A stretch of 64,000 nucleotides of DNA from Dysidea avara (GCF_963678975.1 NC_089280.1:14025280-14089279); one strand, 5' to 3'; shown: positions 35,501 to 48,506, counted from the stretch's first letter. A program made the numbers and translations. The notes: generated by a model not told the origin, from the sequence alone.

Positions 35501-38269
35501 GGGCACTCACTGGGTTTATGAACTTGTACATTCCAGGTATAATTATTGTGTACATCATTATTACACACGACAACTCCAGCAGTGTCAGGAGTCACACGAT
35601 CAATGTTATAAGAGATGCTTTGATCAGAAAGTATACTACCATTTCTTGTCCATAGCACATGGCATGTGCTAGTGTCATTACATTTACAGGTAAATGTCAC
35701 AGATTGATTGTAGTAGAGTATACAAGTCTGTGTTGGTTCAGTAGCATTGCAGTATTGATGATCATGAAACTGTTCCACATTATAGTAGCATAGCCCTATG
35801 AAGACAGCTGATAAGACTACATACTGTGCATACGTTATCACACCATTAATATTTGTAACAACAAAATAGCTGCTAGCATAAAAATATGGCATTATACGCC
35901 ACAAAATATTACCTGTACCTTGGTATCACTGATGATTATTATTTAACATGCATAATCAGGGGTACTGACCTACTGATTAGGCTCAGACCAAAAGTAAATA
36001 GTAGTACTGTATACCACCATGCATGTATATATAACTCAATATTAGGTCAGTTGGGGAAGGTTGCTTGCTTTGCTCACTGGTATGATCCTACATGTGAATG
36101 TACTTCAAGGACTGGACCTCACACTAGCTAGATTCATGGACAGGGCTAAATATTTACTGCAGGCATTAAAGACTCTTATGGTTTGCGAAGTCATAGTACA
36201 GTAGGTGACCTTGGTAGCCTAAAAGAATCTGGCACATGAGATCAGCTGCTACACAATGCCTATTCATACTTGACCTTTTAAAACAATTAGTTCTGTGAGC
36301 AGTTGACTAATTAGGCTTATAATGTATATGGCAACCAAGCCCTTCATAAAGTACAAAAAGAAGCAAAGACAATTGTGATAGATGAGATCCACATCCTTGA
36401 GAATGTGTACTTCGTACACCACATGTTGATCATGAGATGGTGTATGACTGCTTATCCAGCTAAATTTAGCACAGCTTGTTGCCATAACAACATGTAACAC
36501 ATGTTTACTATATGCTGCTAGACCACATGCAATACAACATGTGCTATTCAATTCACTAGTACATTGTCACAATAAAACTATATAGTTATAGTTACTAAGT
36601 GAATTTCAAGTTCGATGGGCACACTCTGTAAAAGTTGTATATTTGCAGTGATGACAATATCCTACACATTTAAAAGCCAAACTTCACACAGATCACAAAA
36701 ATATAATTGCAACCGCCACTGTGAAAATTGGTTGTGCTGATCAAGAGTGAACACATTTTTCACGAAGTTATCCACACATTATATTACATATTCTAAACTA
36801 CTGAGTGTGAAGTTTGACATACCGTATACGTACAAATTTTCAAGGTACGTGATCAACAAATTTCAGGATTTTTGCAGTTTTATTTTTCATTTTTCACTGA
36901 AGTTATTAGTCCTGATAATCATTAACTTTCGAGGATGCAGAAAGCCAACCAACCATGAAATCTGATAAAATTACATCCCTCAAAAATTTGTACATATACG
37001 GTATTTGCCAAAGTGAAATCCCATTGTAATTCCAATGTCCAATTCTCCATGGCTAATCAATAATGCTGTAACCTTACTTACCAACTTACAGTAACTACCA
37101 CCATGGTCAGTTGGTTTAGTTTATGGTTAGTTAATTTAGTTTATGGTTGGTTAGTTAAGTGAAATTGCTGTCAAATACAGTATAATTCTTGCCAAGTAAA
37201 CCATGAGAGACATAACGACCTTGAAACATACACCCCCTGTACATGAATTAGAAATCTCATAGTGAAACATATTGAACAGAAAGCATGCGTGAAAAAATAT
37301 AAACACAGTCTTACAGGGTGTATGTGCATTACATCACACTATGTACAGGTGGTAATGGCAACACAATAGTCATGTGACAGGATGCATGAATTTTAATAGT
37401 CTATCATGGTAACCTGTATCATATTCCCCTTCTATACAGGAGCCTTTGCCACCAAATGAGATACACACTATAGACATGAACTGCACCATAGCAATGTTTG
37501 GGACCTATTAGACATGGCCACTATAATAAAATATTTGGTCCTAAGTGGAATCCAAATGAGTGACAGAAAACAGCTAAACATGGTTATGAAGTCATTCCAG
37601 CAACACACACACGCACGCACGCACACACACACACACACACACACAATTAAACAGATAGTGCACATAACACATTATTTAATCATGTTCAGAAACTAAGAAA
37701 ATTACCCCTTTTTAACAAAATTAATGTTATTAACAAAAATCAGTGTAGCCATTACCCACAATCTTTGCTTAAACACGTCTTTGCACAAAGCATAATGGGA
37801 CGCAATTACATTGATACTTAATTGGACAGCGACTGCACAAGTGTGTTTGCATGATCATGAAACACAAGTACAGGTGATCTTCAAAGCAAACCATATCATT
37901 ATGTTTGTATGTACTACTAAGCTTGCAGTGAGTTAACCAACTAAGATCGAAGACCAAATTGTAAAATATCCTGTCTGGTAGTCTGTGAGCATTTTTTAAA
38001 GTTTGCAAACTCAACACTAGACTGTGACAACAAAAAAAGGTGTTGTGCAGTTCCCAGAACTATTATAAATTTTTAAGTTGTCCACAAAGAACAGAAACAG
38101 AAAAAATCCACACATTAACTAAAAGATCAACGCAAACGTTACATGTGACGATGAACATAATAAACGTCGGCGAAATGTCGACCTCCTGTAGACTACATGT
38201 ACATAAACGCACGATATTACCTATTTTCAGCAGTGACAGTACGCATAGTGACAGGTACAGAAAAGACAT
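32554..38269 (-). CDS. Ig-TIR transmembrane receptor, gene A
   Basis: Single-pass receptor expected at the cell surface with a cytoplasmic signalling TIR domain. Exons in transcript order: 38221-38269, 35511-35795, 35168-35412, 35006-35114, 34464-34949, 32554-33578; phases agree and give 732 codons plus stop. Exon 1 encodes a hydrophobic signal peptide (MSFLYLSLCVLSLLK) and ends in phase 1 as secreted-protein leader exons often do. Ig-like region 1 is in exon 2; Ig region 2 is split over exons 3-4 (CFVNGTPSPKVTWEY, then MYKCTAESVGG); a cysteine-rich third extracellular region is in exon 5, with the membrane segment at about residues 350-375. A Ser/Thr-rich linker of about 220 residues precedes the TIR domain (about 599-730; VYLIYSDDSTDWV, KEDAVVGK, TIVVVSS). 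Introns 3 and 4 are only 53 and 56 nt. The residue four after the TIR Trp673 is Asp677 rather than Glu. SEFIR was considered, but the TIR fit is better. Confidence 0.87.
36821..37011. mobile_element. MITE family R2, copy 2
   Basis: About 190 bp with ends ATACCGTATACGTACAAATT and its reverse complement. It lies in intron 1 of Ig-TIR gene A. See the related copy at 28080-28300. Confidence 0.75.
37598..37646. repeat. (CA)n microsatellite
   Basis: CA run with three CACG units, in intron 1 of Ig-TIR gene A. Confidence 0.9.
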
Positions 38270-38420
38270 TCTGATAATCCGCCCTCATGTAGCGGGAAAT
38301 AATCCCCTTAAGGCCACAAAAATCTTTACACCGGAATAACCAAGGAAACTCCCGTTAGTCAATACGTGTATTATCTATGATACCACCTCTTACTTAAACT
38401 TCGCGTGATTAATGTTTGCG
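38270..38420 (-). promoter_or_regulatory. Putative promoter of Ig-TIR gene A
   Basis: This lies immediately upstream of the gene A start codon. It contains an imperfect palindrome at 38294-38307 (GGGAAATAATCCCC), which resembles a kappa-B site but with a stretched centre, 25-38 bp from the ATG. A TATAAAA-like run, read on the minus strand as TTTTATAC, lies near 38421-38428. Gene B ends about 650 bp further upstream. Confidence 0.35.
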
Positions 38421-38922
38421 AGTATAAAATAACACTGATGCATGACAGCAAAAAGTATACTGAAAGGGAAGGTATTCCTACAAAAATTATCCACATTTTC
38501 CATTAGAATTATATGCCACAATGTATTGTACCTTACACAATTCCATTTAGCCGCTACATTTCACCAGGAGTTTTGTATATAGCAGGGTGGAGGATCTGTG
38601 ATAGAATACGTAACTGAGCTACCAGTACCTAAACATAGCTATATATTTTTCAAAGTTATGGTACTAGTATTTAAATACTAACATGCTGGCCTGCAGTGCA
38701 ATAATCATGTACTTATAACACAAGCCACAAACAATTATGAATAGCTACTATATACTACAACAGCATAGCATAGAATCTGTATAGGTACAAAAATAGATTT
38801 ATACATACAAAAGTAAAGTGTACAATCTTTTATATAAAGTATATATAAAGCACTCATGAAACTGAGATAAAAGGTCTTAGTAAGACAACACTATATACAT
38901 GTACACACAAATTTCTGAATTG

Positions 38923-41900
38923 CTAAGCTTTGTACAATATATCGTTGGAAGTAGCCGGTTCATAAAAAATGCTTTCCTTAACCTTTTCTTTAAAATCTGT
39001 AGCATCAAATCGAAGTGATACCAAGCTAGACACTGTTGCAGGCAGATCTTCACTTCTAACATTTTCATACAAAACTGGAATAATCTTAATTTTAGATGAG
39101 TCCGGGTCTTTCTGTCTAGCATGAGCAAGTTCAAATTCACTCCACTGATTCTCCTTTGACCACTTGTTTCGTGATGATGGTGAAATCACAACAATCACTT
39201 TATCAGCTTTATCAACTAGTTCATAGCGTGCATTAGAGATGCTACTTCCAACCATGGCATCATCTATGGTAACCATTAAAACATTTATTGTTGTAAGGAC
39301 AGTCTTTAGTATACTATTAACCCACTGCTTGCTGTCAGTGCAGTGTATCACATAAACTCTTTTCTTGTAAAGTGGAGCTGGAGGACATGTACTCTTTGGA
39401 ACTGTAATTGGCACTATACTTTGTACATGGTCACTTGCTTGTTCTGGTAATGGCAAAGAATCAGTGCCACTGGCTTTTGCTGGGTGTTGCAGTGATGGGG
39501 CAGAACTTAATGCTGGACTGTTACTAAATGTGTCATCATCTTGTATAGTATGTTGCAGTGTGTTACTTGCAGTATGTGGTGATGGAGGTGTATCAGTTGG
39601 TGGTAAAGCCTTACTAGTGTTAGTGTGGATTTCAGAGTTTTCCAACAAATGAGAATGCTTGTCTACTGCATTTGCTGGTGGTGGTGAAGTTAGTGGCCTT
39701 GAAACTGGTTTGTTAGCTGGTTCGTTAGAAATCTGATGGTATTCTACAAAAGAGAAAATTACTTATAACCTTCCACAATAAAGCACACACAGTAATATTA
39801 CCTCTACGAATGTCATTACGTCGCTGTGTTCTACAATACACTGTAGTTGCCCCAACAATGACAATCAAGATAACCACACTACCAGGTATTGATATACCAA
39901 GGATTAGTCCCAAATCACTGTTATCAGAGTCTTGCTTGGCATACACAAAGATAGGATCACCAATATCAAGATAACAAGGGTAGTTGCTAGTGTATATCTT
40001 AAATTGGTAAAAGCCTGTCTGTGACACGTTCACTATACACATTGGATGGCCACGTTCATTAGCATTATCCATAATTCCCCAGTCACAGGGAAGTGATGAA
40101 AAGCAATCACAACATGAAATTAACTGCTCTGGAGATGACCTGTTGTAACAGCACAGTCTAAAACTGGACCCATCTTCTACATAATTGCTGTCCATGACCA
40201 GAGATACATTTCTATTTCCCAAATATTGAGCACTTTGTGTAGCCATGGAACCTGGCTTTGGATAAGGGGTCTTTACATCTATAATGATAATATGAGACTG
40301 TGTAAACAGTACACAACCCTGGTGACTTATATACCTATGATTGCATTGAAACATGCAAATATTCTTCCTCCTACACTCTCAGCAGTACATTTGTACATAC
40401 GAGAGAATTCTCTGTATTGCTTAGTATCTCCAAAACATAACATCTAAAGGGATGTACGGATGATAAGATACACACTATAAATTCTAAGTATTTACCTGAC
40501 CATTACTCTGTGTGGAAAACATGCTGGACTGGTTAGACTGGTTGGTCAATACAGACACATAACCTGCTGCACCACCATTGTACTCCCAAGTTACGTTGGG
40601 TGATGGTGTTCCATCCACAAAACAATGCACGCACAGTGTACATGATGGACTTTTGCCACTATCACCAAGAGTTATAATCTGATTATTAAACAATGGACAC
40701 CCTTTATCACCAGAAGGGGCAGTGACAAACTTGGGAGGTGCTAGTAAAGAAGAACATGTATACTGAAAACATATGATACACATATAATAGTAATGCCTAA
40801 AACTTACTAGGCTGAGATACAGTAACATTCCAAATGTATTTCTGATGAACATCATTATCACAAGTTATTTCACCTCCATCAGAAAACGTAACATTATCAA
40901 TATTGTACTCTTGTCCTTGTATAGTATTGTTAACTGACCATTGCACTTCACACCCAGTCTGATTACATGGACACACAAATGTGACTGACTCCATAAGATA
41001 AAGGTGACAATCATTAATAGAAGATGATGTGGCATTGCAGAACTGATGAAATGGTCTGTTAGTGCCATGTGACCCTGTAAATATAACAAGGTAAGACATA
41101 TATAGTATTGCATACTGTCGTTAATTAGCTCTTTAACATTTTATGGCAGCTGTATAACTTAACTTGGCACCTATCATAATGTACAAACAGATTTATCATG
41201 TATAATGTCTATTAGGCTGTATCTCCTTGGGTGTTATGTAATGTATACTGCTACAATTAGCACATTATTTTATATTTCAAACAAAAGAAACTCGGACAGT
41301 AAATTCACATAGCAACTGGAGTATGTTATCTTTAGCTACAGGGTATGTATGCACATGTATGGTACCGCTCAAATGCAACGTCGCCTCGCGAGAGTGCGAG
41401 TAATTCAAAAACCCGGGGTGTGGCACCCATTTTGCTTGCAAGTATTCATCCGAAACAAAACGGAATGAATACTCGTGAGCAAAATGGGTGCAACACTCTT
41501 TAATTATCAAGTTTTTAATTGCTCGCACTATCACGAGTTAACGTTGCATTTGAGTGGTACGTACTGTTCTACAAGTATAAGGAAAATTAGGAATTTTAAG
41601 TTTGATCAGGGGTCATAGAAAAATGTAGGGAAACAAGGAAGATTGTTTACACCTGCAAATATATCGGTGAACATTTGATACCTAATTTTTTTTTATGCTT
41701 GTTTACTTACTTTTTTGTAACACTATTATGACTGGTGAATCCGTGCATACTGCATCAAAAAAAAGGATGGCACCAAAGATAATTTCGTCTGAACGCGCAC
41801 CCTGGTTATCAATCAGTGACTCGAGTGAAGTGTCCATTACGCTTCACTTTCACCTATTTTCAGCCTGCTAAACAACATTACAAACGAAGAACAGTATTAA

Positions 41901-44900
41901 AAGTGCCTCTGCAATCAATCCAGTCACCTTGGAAAATACGGATGATTTCCGTCTACAAATGTAGGGAAGCCATGCATCGTGATACCGCAAATCAACACAT
42001 TGGGCTGTCGGCAAAAAGAATTGGGACATAAAGGAGGACAAAGGTAAGTCCATGATGCAAGCATTGCATATACTGCAGTATGCCAAAAGGCATGTCTCGG
42101 GACAAAGCAACAAAAGCAAACACTGAAAATATCAAGCCCGTAGCCTAGGCGTTATCAAGTTACAGTTGCCTGAAGGCATGATCAGGCAGGCAGGCAGTTA
42201 GTCAACAGAAACTTCTTAACAATCAGAAGCATTTAGGGTGATACTGAAGGCATTTTTGGTTTTATTTATACCTAACCAATACTGCCAAGGCACCAGGATG
42301 GTATTGTGAAGCTGGTTTTTGGGTGATATTTTTATCCCATCTTTGTGGTTTACAAAATGAATGAGTGCGCATATAAGATATGGTAATGGCTGGTACAGTT
42401 CTTTCCTTCGATGCATTATGCATAGTTATAAAAAGTTACAAACAAATATAAGGAAAATTTTATATTAGTAATAATTTTTAAAAAAAAGGAAACAAGGGAG
42501 GTAGCCTACACCTCCAGCTAGTGGACATTTGATCCTTACCTGAGTCATGGCTATTGACAGACTGAGAAGTAGGAATTAGCTGCATATATAGACAACCAAC
42601 CTAATGCGGTGGCTTTGATCCACACTCAAAAACATTTTTTTTATAAGACGCAGTTTAATCCCAGACGATGAGCACTTTGTGTTAGTACAGAATACACTGA
42701 TATGAGGGTCATTCCATGTCAAATCAACAAGGAATTTAGGGTCACCTCTCGGATTTTGACAAAACTTGGTGTGTTTGTAGTACCTATGGTGCTTATCACT
42801 CATGCAAATTTTTAGCTCCATACATTCCATAGTTTCTGATTTATGACCACAAATATTTTGAATATTTCATGAAAATTTGGTCCATCTCTAGTTACAAAAT
42901 CAACTGCAACTTTGTACTGTGTAAATATTTTTAAACACACTTTTCAGTGAGGTAAGACTGTTGATTGACCTTTCCAGTGATTCCTAAATTATGGGATATC
43001 TACTTAATTATGGTTCAAAAGTACTTCATTGAAAACTTTAATCCTTTATATTTTGAAAAATGCTGTTTGAAATTTTTCGAATTCTTTTGTGAATAATGAT
43101 TGGATCATTTGATAAAATTTTTGTGGTGGGACCACAATGGGCTCAAGAGATATAATGAATTATGTTGTGGTATGCGGTGGAATTTGCAGTCTATTATTGC
43201 TGTATTGGAGTGTACACCTCCAATATCCACTCGCAACAAGGCCATGCCAAGTTTGTCTTACAGAGTGAAGGTGTCTAGGTATATTGCAACCTGTATTAGT
43301 GACCACCTGTATTGAAAGGCCATCTATGTGCTGCAGTTAAGTTATACTTCTTTAATGTATAGCACCAAAGCATCAACCCTTTCTAGCAAATCCAAAAATG
43401 ATCCTTATTAGACAGGTTGACTATAAACGAGATTATCATGCGTCCATAAACACATTAATGTTGTACCATCTCTTCAGTTATACCTTATTTATTAAGTAAA
43501 ATCTTGCCGTAGTGCACTCACATACATATCCCCACTCTACACTATTCAAGTTACGTACATGGCTGCATAGGTACAATAGACCTCCTCAAAAAGGATACCT
43601 GGTCACCTTAATAGCCTCATGATCTTACTTTATAATTGTACGTACATTTTGGGCCCAAGACAAGTCTGTGGTTTCTCAAAAATGAACACTTCATCAATGG
43701 TCCAGGGAATAGAATAGTTACACTATATACAGTAGATGCATTACTTGTACCAAGAGTTTTTGTATTATTATCACTTACTTGTACTTCAATGTGTGATTTA
43801 TAGTACTGTAATTACTAAAATGGTTTTTCAAAGTATTTTGGGTTGACGCTTTGAAGATCAGTACAGGAAAATGTTAAGTATGTGGTCAGCATGTCCTATG
43901 TGAGTATGTGCATGAGTTTATGACTTGATCTTCAAAGTGGTCATGAATGTAAAGTAATGTCGTAATTAATTTCACATATTGAGGTACAATTAATGCATGT
44001 ATGGTAAAACCCCTCCATTGCTAGGAACATAATAAAGTGCTCATATTACAGAAGCCACAGAAGTATCTTGGTATAAATGTATGTGCACCACTAGAGTGGG
44101 AGTACAGTGTATAAACAGGTGTCCTGGTTATCAAGATATCCAGGTATCCCTTCTGAGGAGTTCTGTTGTATGTATCTATGTAGCCACATACGCAACTTAA
44201 ATATGGCTAAGTCCACTACAGTGGTATTCAACTTAATAAAGAAGGTATTTGTGAAGAGATAGTACATTTACATGATGTTCATGGACACATGGTGGTCAGA
44301 TCTGTAATTTATAGTCAACCTGTCTAATAAGGACCATTTTTGGATTTGCTAGAAAGGGTTGATACTTTGGTGCTATACATTAATGAAGTATAACTTAACT
44401 GCAGCACATAGATGGCCTTTCAATACAGGTGGTCATTAATACAGATTGTAATGCATGTAGACACCTTCACCCTGTAAAACAAACTTGGCATGGCCTTGTT
44501 GCGAGTGGTTATTGGAGGTGTACACTCCAATACAGCAATAATAGACGGCAAATTCCACCGCATACCACAACATAATTCATTATATCTCTTGAGCCCATTG
44601 TGGTCCCACCACAAACATTTTATCAAACATAGACTATGACCCAATCATTATTCACAAAAGAATTCGAAAAATTTCAAACAGCATTTTTCAAAATATAAAG
44701 GATTAAAGTTTTCAATGAAGTACTTTTGAACCATAATTAAGTAGATATCCCATAATTTAGGGATCACTGGAAAGGTCAATCAACAGTCTTCCATCACTGA
44801 AAATTGTGTTTACAAATATTTACACAGTGCAAGGTTACAATTGATTTTGTAACAGGAGATGGACCAAATTTTCATGAAATATTCAAAATATTTGTGGTCA

Positions 44901-47900
44901 TAAATCAGAACTATGGAATGTATGGAGCTAAAAATTTGCATGAATGATAAGCACCATAGGTACTACAAACACACCAAGTTTCGTCAAAATCCGAGAGGTG
45001 ACCCTAAATTCCTTGTTGATTCGACACGGAATGACCCATGAGTAATAGTAGTAGTTGGCAAGACAATTAAATGCATGACATCTAATAGAGTACATAGTTT
45101 TTCAGCTTATACATATTATGTGATTTATCTGTCTGTCCATTAGTATAAGTTAAAATTTGCTCTTATATTAAGTTTCCTGGTTGCTAAAAAAATTTATATC
45201 AATGTTGATATGGAATTAATCAACAGAAGCCCTAGTTGTGACACACAATAACTAACTAACCATATGATCAAAACAGCACTATGTTGCATAGTAAAAAATA
45301 AGTAGTGAATACTGGGGCAAATAGTGAACCTCACTGGAAATTCTTAGTGACGGTCACTAAAATGGCCAGTGACGTTCACTATTTGCCACAGTATTCACTA
45401 CTTATTTTTTACTGTGTGAAAATCTATGAAAGTGTATATCAACCATACACTGTTAACGTCACAACTTATACATATCAAAAACAATACTCGATGAAACTAT
45501 TTATGCATACTGTGACCATGAGTTACTAGTTGAGTTTGTCTGCCTACATATGTAATATAGAATGCATTACTATAAAGCATTATGAAATGTAAGCATCCAT
45601 AACTCACATACTGTATGCTGTAATGAACATGAAACAAAGATTTTCTTACTCCCAATGAACAAGAGAATCTGCTGGTATATATTTTTCATCAATTTGAGTT
45701 TTGTTTCAGCACATAACGAAGTGATTGAAACGTGCATAAAACTTTTATGTAGCACGCATATTTCTACCCAGTTTATTTCAATACGTTTGAATAGCAAAAT
45801 AGAGTTTTGCAAAAACGGCCAGTTCACTCAGCGGGTCACATATTTCATTGTACTTTCATGATTTTTTAATATTTAACTCACAACCACAAAAACATAATTT
45901 CATTACTATTTCATTACATTTAATAAACTGCTTGCAATAAATTCATTACATTTTCTTGTGCAAATAATGACAATTGTGACAAGAAACCCATGTTAGCACA
46001 TTTGTGACCCAGTCTGGGAAAACCGGGCTTATCGCCTATTTAAAAGTATCGAGAAATGCCGGTTTTAAGTATTTAGTGTGTTGTAGCTCGCCAATGATTG
46101 AAGCTATGTGTACAAAATTTTCACACGTTTTACACCAATTCTTTACCTTCCAGAGAATCCACTGTGCAAGTAGCCATCAACTAAGTTTCCCACCATTTTA
46201 GATAGTTTTTAAACCAAGGTTGACTGTATCAGGCGAGCTGCAAAATGGGTGGGAGATGGGAGGGGGGGCCTGGAAGACAGGCAAGATGGTGTTCAAAAAT
46301 TGAAAAGTGAGGTGTAGGGATGCATTAGGCTAAGTATTTGGCCACTGAGGTCTCAAAATTGGCTAAAATGAAAGGAAATTCACAGCAGAGGTACTTATTC
46401 AACACCACAGAGCTGTACAGCCACATACAGTCATCCTCAGGCTGACCAGAGCTCCATTAAGGTCCCACACTGCATGTACGGATCGCCACTGGGCTTGGGA
46501 AAAGCAGCCAGCAAAACCAGACCACTCAAGTCTAGCTGATTTTGATTGTGGAATTAGATAATTTATTCATGTAGCTTTGTGTCCTGGGTGAAAAATCGAA
46601 TCTGCTGACATGGGCAATAAGACCGGTTTTCTCAGACTGGGTCACATTTTTCGATTCCATTTTATTACATTTTCTTTATCCAGATAGCCAAAGGAAAGGC
46701 CAACCAAAGTTTCAGCTCTAGAAGCCAAGAACTTTTGAAGCTATTATGCTACAAAGTGGCAACAGCAGAAAAATTAATTTGTACAGTGACAATACGACGA
46801 AAAACTACAGGTGCTTAAATAAATGGCCATAACTTTGAGTGCAGTCATCTACCGAGATGTAACTTACACCATTGAATTCTGGCAAATCCATTGCTGGGTA
46901 AGTTTTGTCTTTCAGTACAACCAGGGCAAAGCCGAAAACGTGAGAGAAAATGATAACGAATCACTCGTCCAACATGACTAACACTCATATCTTTTCTTTC
47001 CTTTGGAGTACTGACATGAAACAAAGATTTTTGAATTCCTCTTGCTTTGGAATCCCAATGCTACCACTTTTTTTGCTGTTATCATCTTTCTTCATTGTGA
47101 AACAAATGCTCAAAAACGTACAGAATTTTTTGATTTCATAAATATTTCACCCATTGCGTTTATTGCATTCTACTGTAAAATTAGGCTTGTGCTAACATAT
47201 GGGATTCTTGCAGTCACAATTTACAATTTCATTATCCTGTTATTACATTTTCATAACAAAATGCTTCAGTAGTGAATTGCACTTGGGGGAAAAAAACCAT
47301 GTTATGTATTGAACAAATGAAATTTGAATAATTTAATTTTTGTGGACACTATAGCTTTGATATGACTTTTCACACTAATTAACTTGAAACACTTACATCA
47401 TGCAATTGAGCTATAGGTGCAACATAACAATTATCAGTGCACTGATCTGATCACCAAACACGCTCTGACGTCAACAGATCAATAACCAGTGGAGAAGATT
47501 TTAGATTTTTGTAATTCTAAATAAGAGTTTTCTAAAGGTGTATCTTTGAGGAAATTAAAATGGTGCCGCCCAGGATGACTCAAATCCCTATTGCAGTACT
47601 GTACCCAACTCGACACCACAACTTGAAAATATGGTTGCAATCCTTCCTTATAGCTACACTAGCTCTTTTAATCCAAAAAACACAAGTAACTTTCTTTTGC
47701 CGTAGAAAAGGTCATAACATGGCTGCTCAGGTCACGCATGCATAAAAAGGTTATTTGAAGATACGTCTATTTTCTTCTCTCACTCACAACCATTATTAAA
47801 ATTTTTATACGTACTTTCACGACGAACTGTCGAGTATTATTCAATAGGAGTGTAATAAAAGCTTGATAGCAGCACCCAATATCGATGTGATGTTGTGTAC

Positions 47901-48023
47901 GTGTAGCTATAATATGAATATTCAAATTACACATACGCACGATCTTCATCAATATCGCATTTACTTACGTGAAAACAGTGAAAGCAAAGACAAACACAAA
48001 GAAATGAGTGAATAGGACAACAT
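38923..48023 (-). CDS. Ig-TIR transmembrane receptor, gene B
   Basis: Tandem paralogue of gene A with the same six-exon, same-phase structure. Exons in transcript order: 47969-48023, 40808-41074, 40496-40740, 40335-40443, 39802-40278, 38923-39743; 657 codons plus stop. Exon 1 encodes a signal peptide (MLSYSLISLCLSLLSLFS). Ig region 1 (exon 2) differs strongly from gene A. Ig region 2 and the first half of exon 5 are nearly identical to gene A, including introns 3 and 4. The membrane segment (LGLILGISIPGSVVILIVI) and a Pro/Ser-rich linker then diverge. The TIR domain lies at about 511-645 (VYVIHCTDSKQWV, DDAMVGSS, VIVVISPSS) and carries Glu589 four residues after Trp585, the position of the catalytic Glu in NADase TIRs. 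Intron 1 (41075-47968) is 6.9 kb and filled with repeats. An in-frame run past exon 3 stops after three codons, which supports the 52-nt intron there. Confidence 0.86.
41362..41560. mobile_element. Palindromic MITE with GTACCGCTCAAATGCAACGT ends
   Basis: The whole 199 bp folds on itself: the outer GTACCGCTCAAATGCAACGT and inner GCACCCATTTTGCT blocks each recur inverted. It lies in intron 1 of Ig-TIR gene B. Confidence 0.8.
41815..42205 (-). repeat. Dispersed repeat family R1, inverted copy
   Basis: Reverse complement carries the R1 blocks (GCCTTCAGGCAACTGTAACT, GGCTACGGGCTTGAT, GACATGCCTTTTGG), preceded by a GCCTGCCTGCCTG tract instead of (ACTG)n. Confidence 0.6.
42716..45037. mobile_element. 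Foldback element, copy 2 (full-length arms)
   Basis: Inverted arms of about 930 bp (about 42716-43640 against 44080-45037), both starting GGGTCATTCC(A/G)TGTC, around a centre of about 430 bp. Same family as 21969-23631. Sub-blocks near the inner part (CTGTATTAGTGACCACCTGT, GTATTGAAAG) resemble decayed pogo-type ends. No long frame. It lies in intron 1 of Ig-TIR gene B. Confidence 0.85.
45291..45412. mobile_element. Palindromic MITE of 122 bp
   Basis: GTAAAAAATAAGTAGTGAAT, then GGCAAATAGTGAAC, are mirrored on the right with few mismatches, leaving a centre of about 30 bp with its own GTGACGGTCAC palindrome. Confidence 0.8.
46003..46646. mobile_element. TIR element with TGTGACCCAGTCTG ends
   Basis: Left TGTGACCCAGTCTGGGAAAA then CCGGGCTTATCGCC; right mirrored (GGCAATAAGACCGG, TTTTCTCAGACTGGGTCACA). 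About 34 bp of inverted repeat and no frame. Confidence 0.8.
46650..47960. other. Repeat-like intron sequence of Ig-TIR gene B
   Basis: Contains diverged blocks also seen near 19270-19450 (TTTCAGCT..., CTACAGGYGCTTA) and a GACATGAAACAAAGATTTTT block shared with 45630 and 30430. No exon or intact element is recognised. Confidence 0.4.
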
Positions 48024-48110
48024 CTCTTATCGAAAGTTGACGTTGACGAAACTTGACGGTCACGGTGACGAATTCAATTGCGCAATAAAAAACATGGCGT
48101 CCTAATTAAC
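48024..48110 (-). promoter_or_regulatory. Putative proximal promoter of Ig-TIR gene B with a C/EBP-type palindrome
   Basis: Directly upstream of the gene B start codon there is a perfect C/EBP-type palindrome, ATTGCGCAAT, at 48077-48086. Several TGACG hexamer-like motifs (CREB/ATF half-sites when read on the plus strand) lie at about 48038-48070. The sites are seen in the sequence; the factors are inferred from consensus. Confidence 0.4.
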
Positions 48111-48506
48111 AGTAAGTAATTATATATTTACTGACAGCATAGATAATGTATGTCACATGGATTGAAAACGCCCGTATTATTTACATAGTGACGTCATGGG
48201 CTATCCTGGTTTCGCTGCGCGTACAATTTATGGCCTCGACAGGTAGAAGATTTCGCTGTTCTTGTAACCAGCAAATTAGTGTTTGTTGTTTACAGCTGGG
48301 TTAGTTATATCACCTACACTAATTGGAGGCTGGACTGGGTAGGGACGCTGGAGAGCAGTAAACAATAGCGTAAGAAAATTCAGGTTCAAAGGTGAAATAT
48401 GGTGTTACAAAACGGTTGTGCAAATTTCCTGAAGAAACAGAAAGTGTAGCATTGTTTCTTTGCTGCTGTTTACACCACTTGTAGCAGGTAGAGTGTAGTA
48501 GGCTTA

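Noticed and set aside
38294..38307. NF-kappa-B site at the Ig-TIR gene A promoter
   Set aside because: The half-sites are spaced too far apart for the 10-bp consensus; kept only as a weak note.
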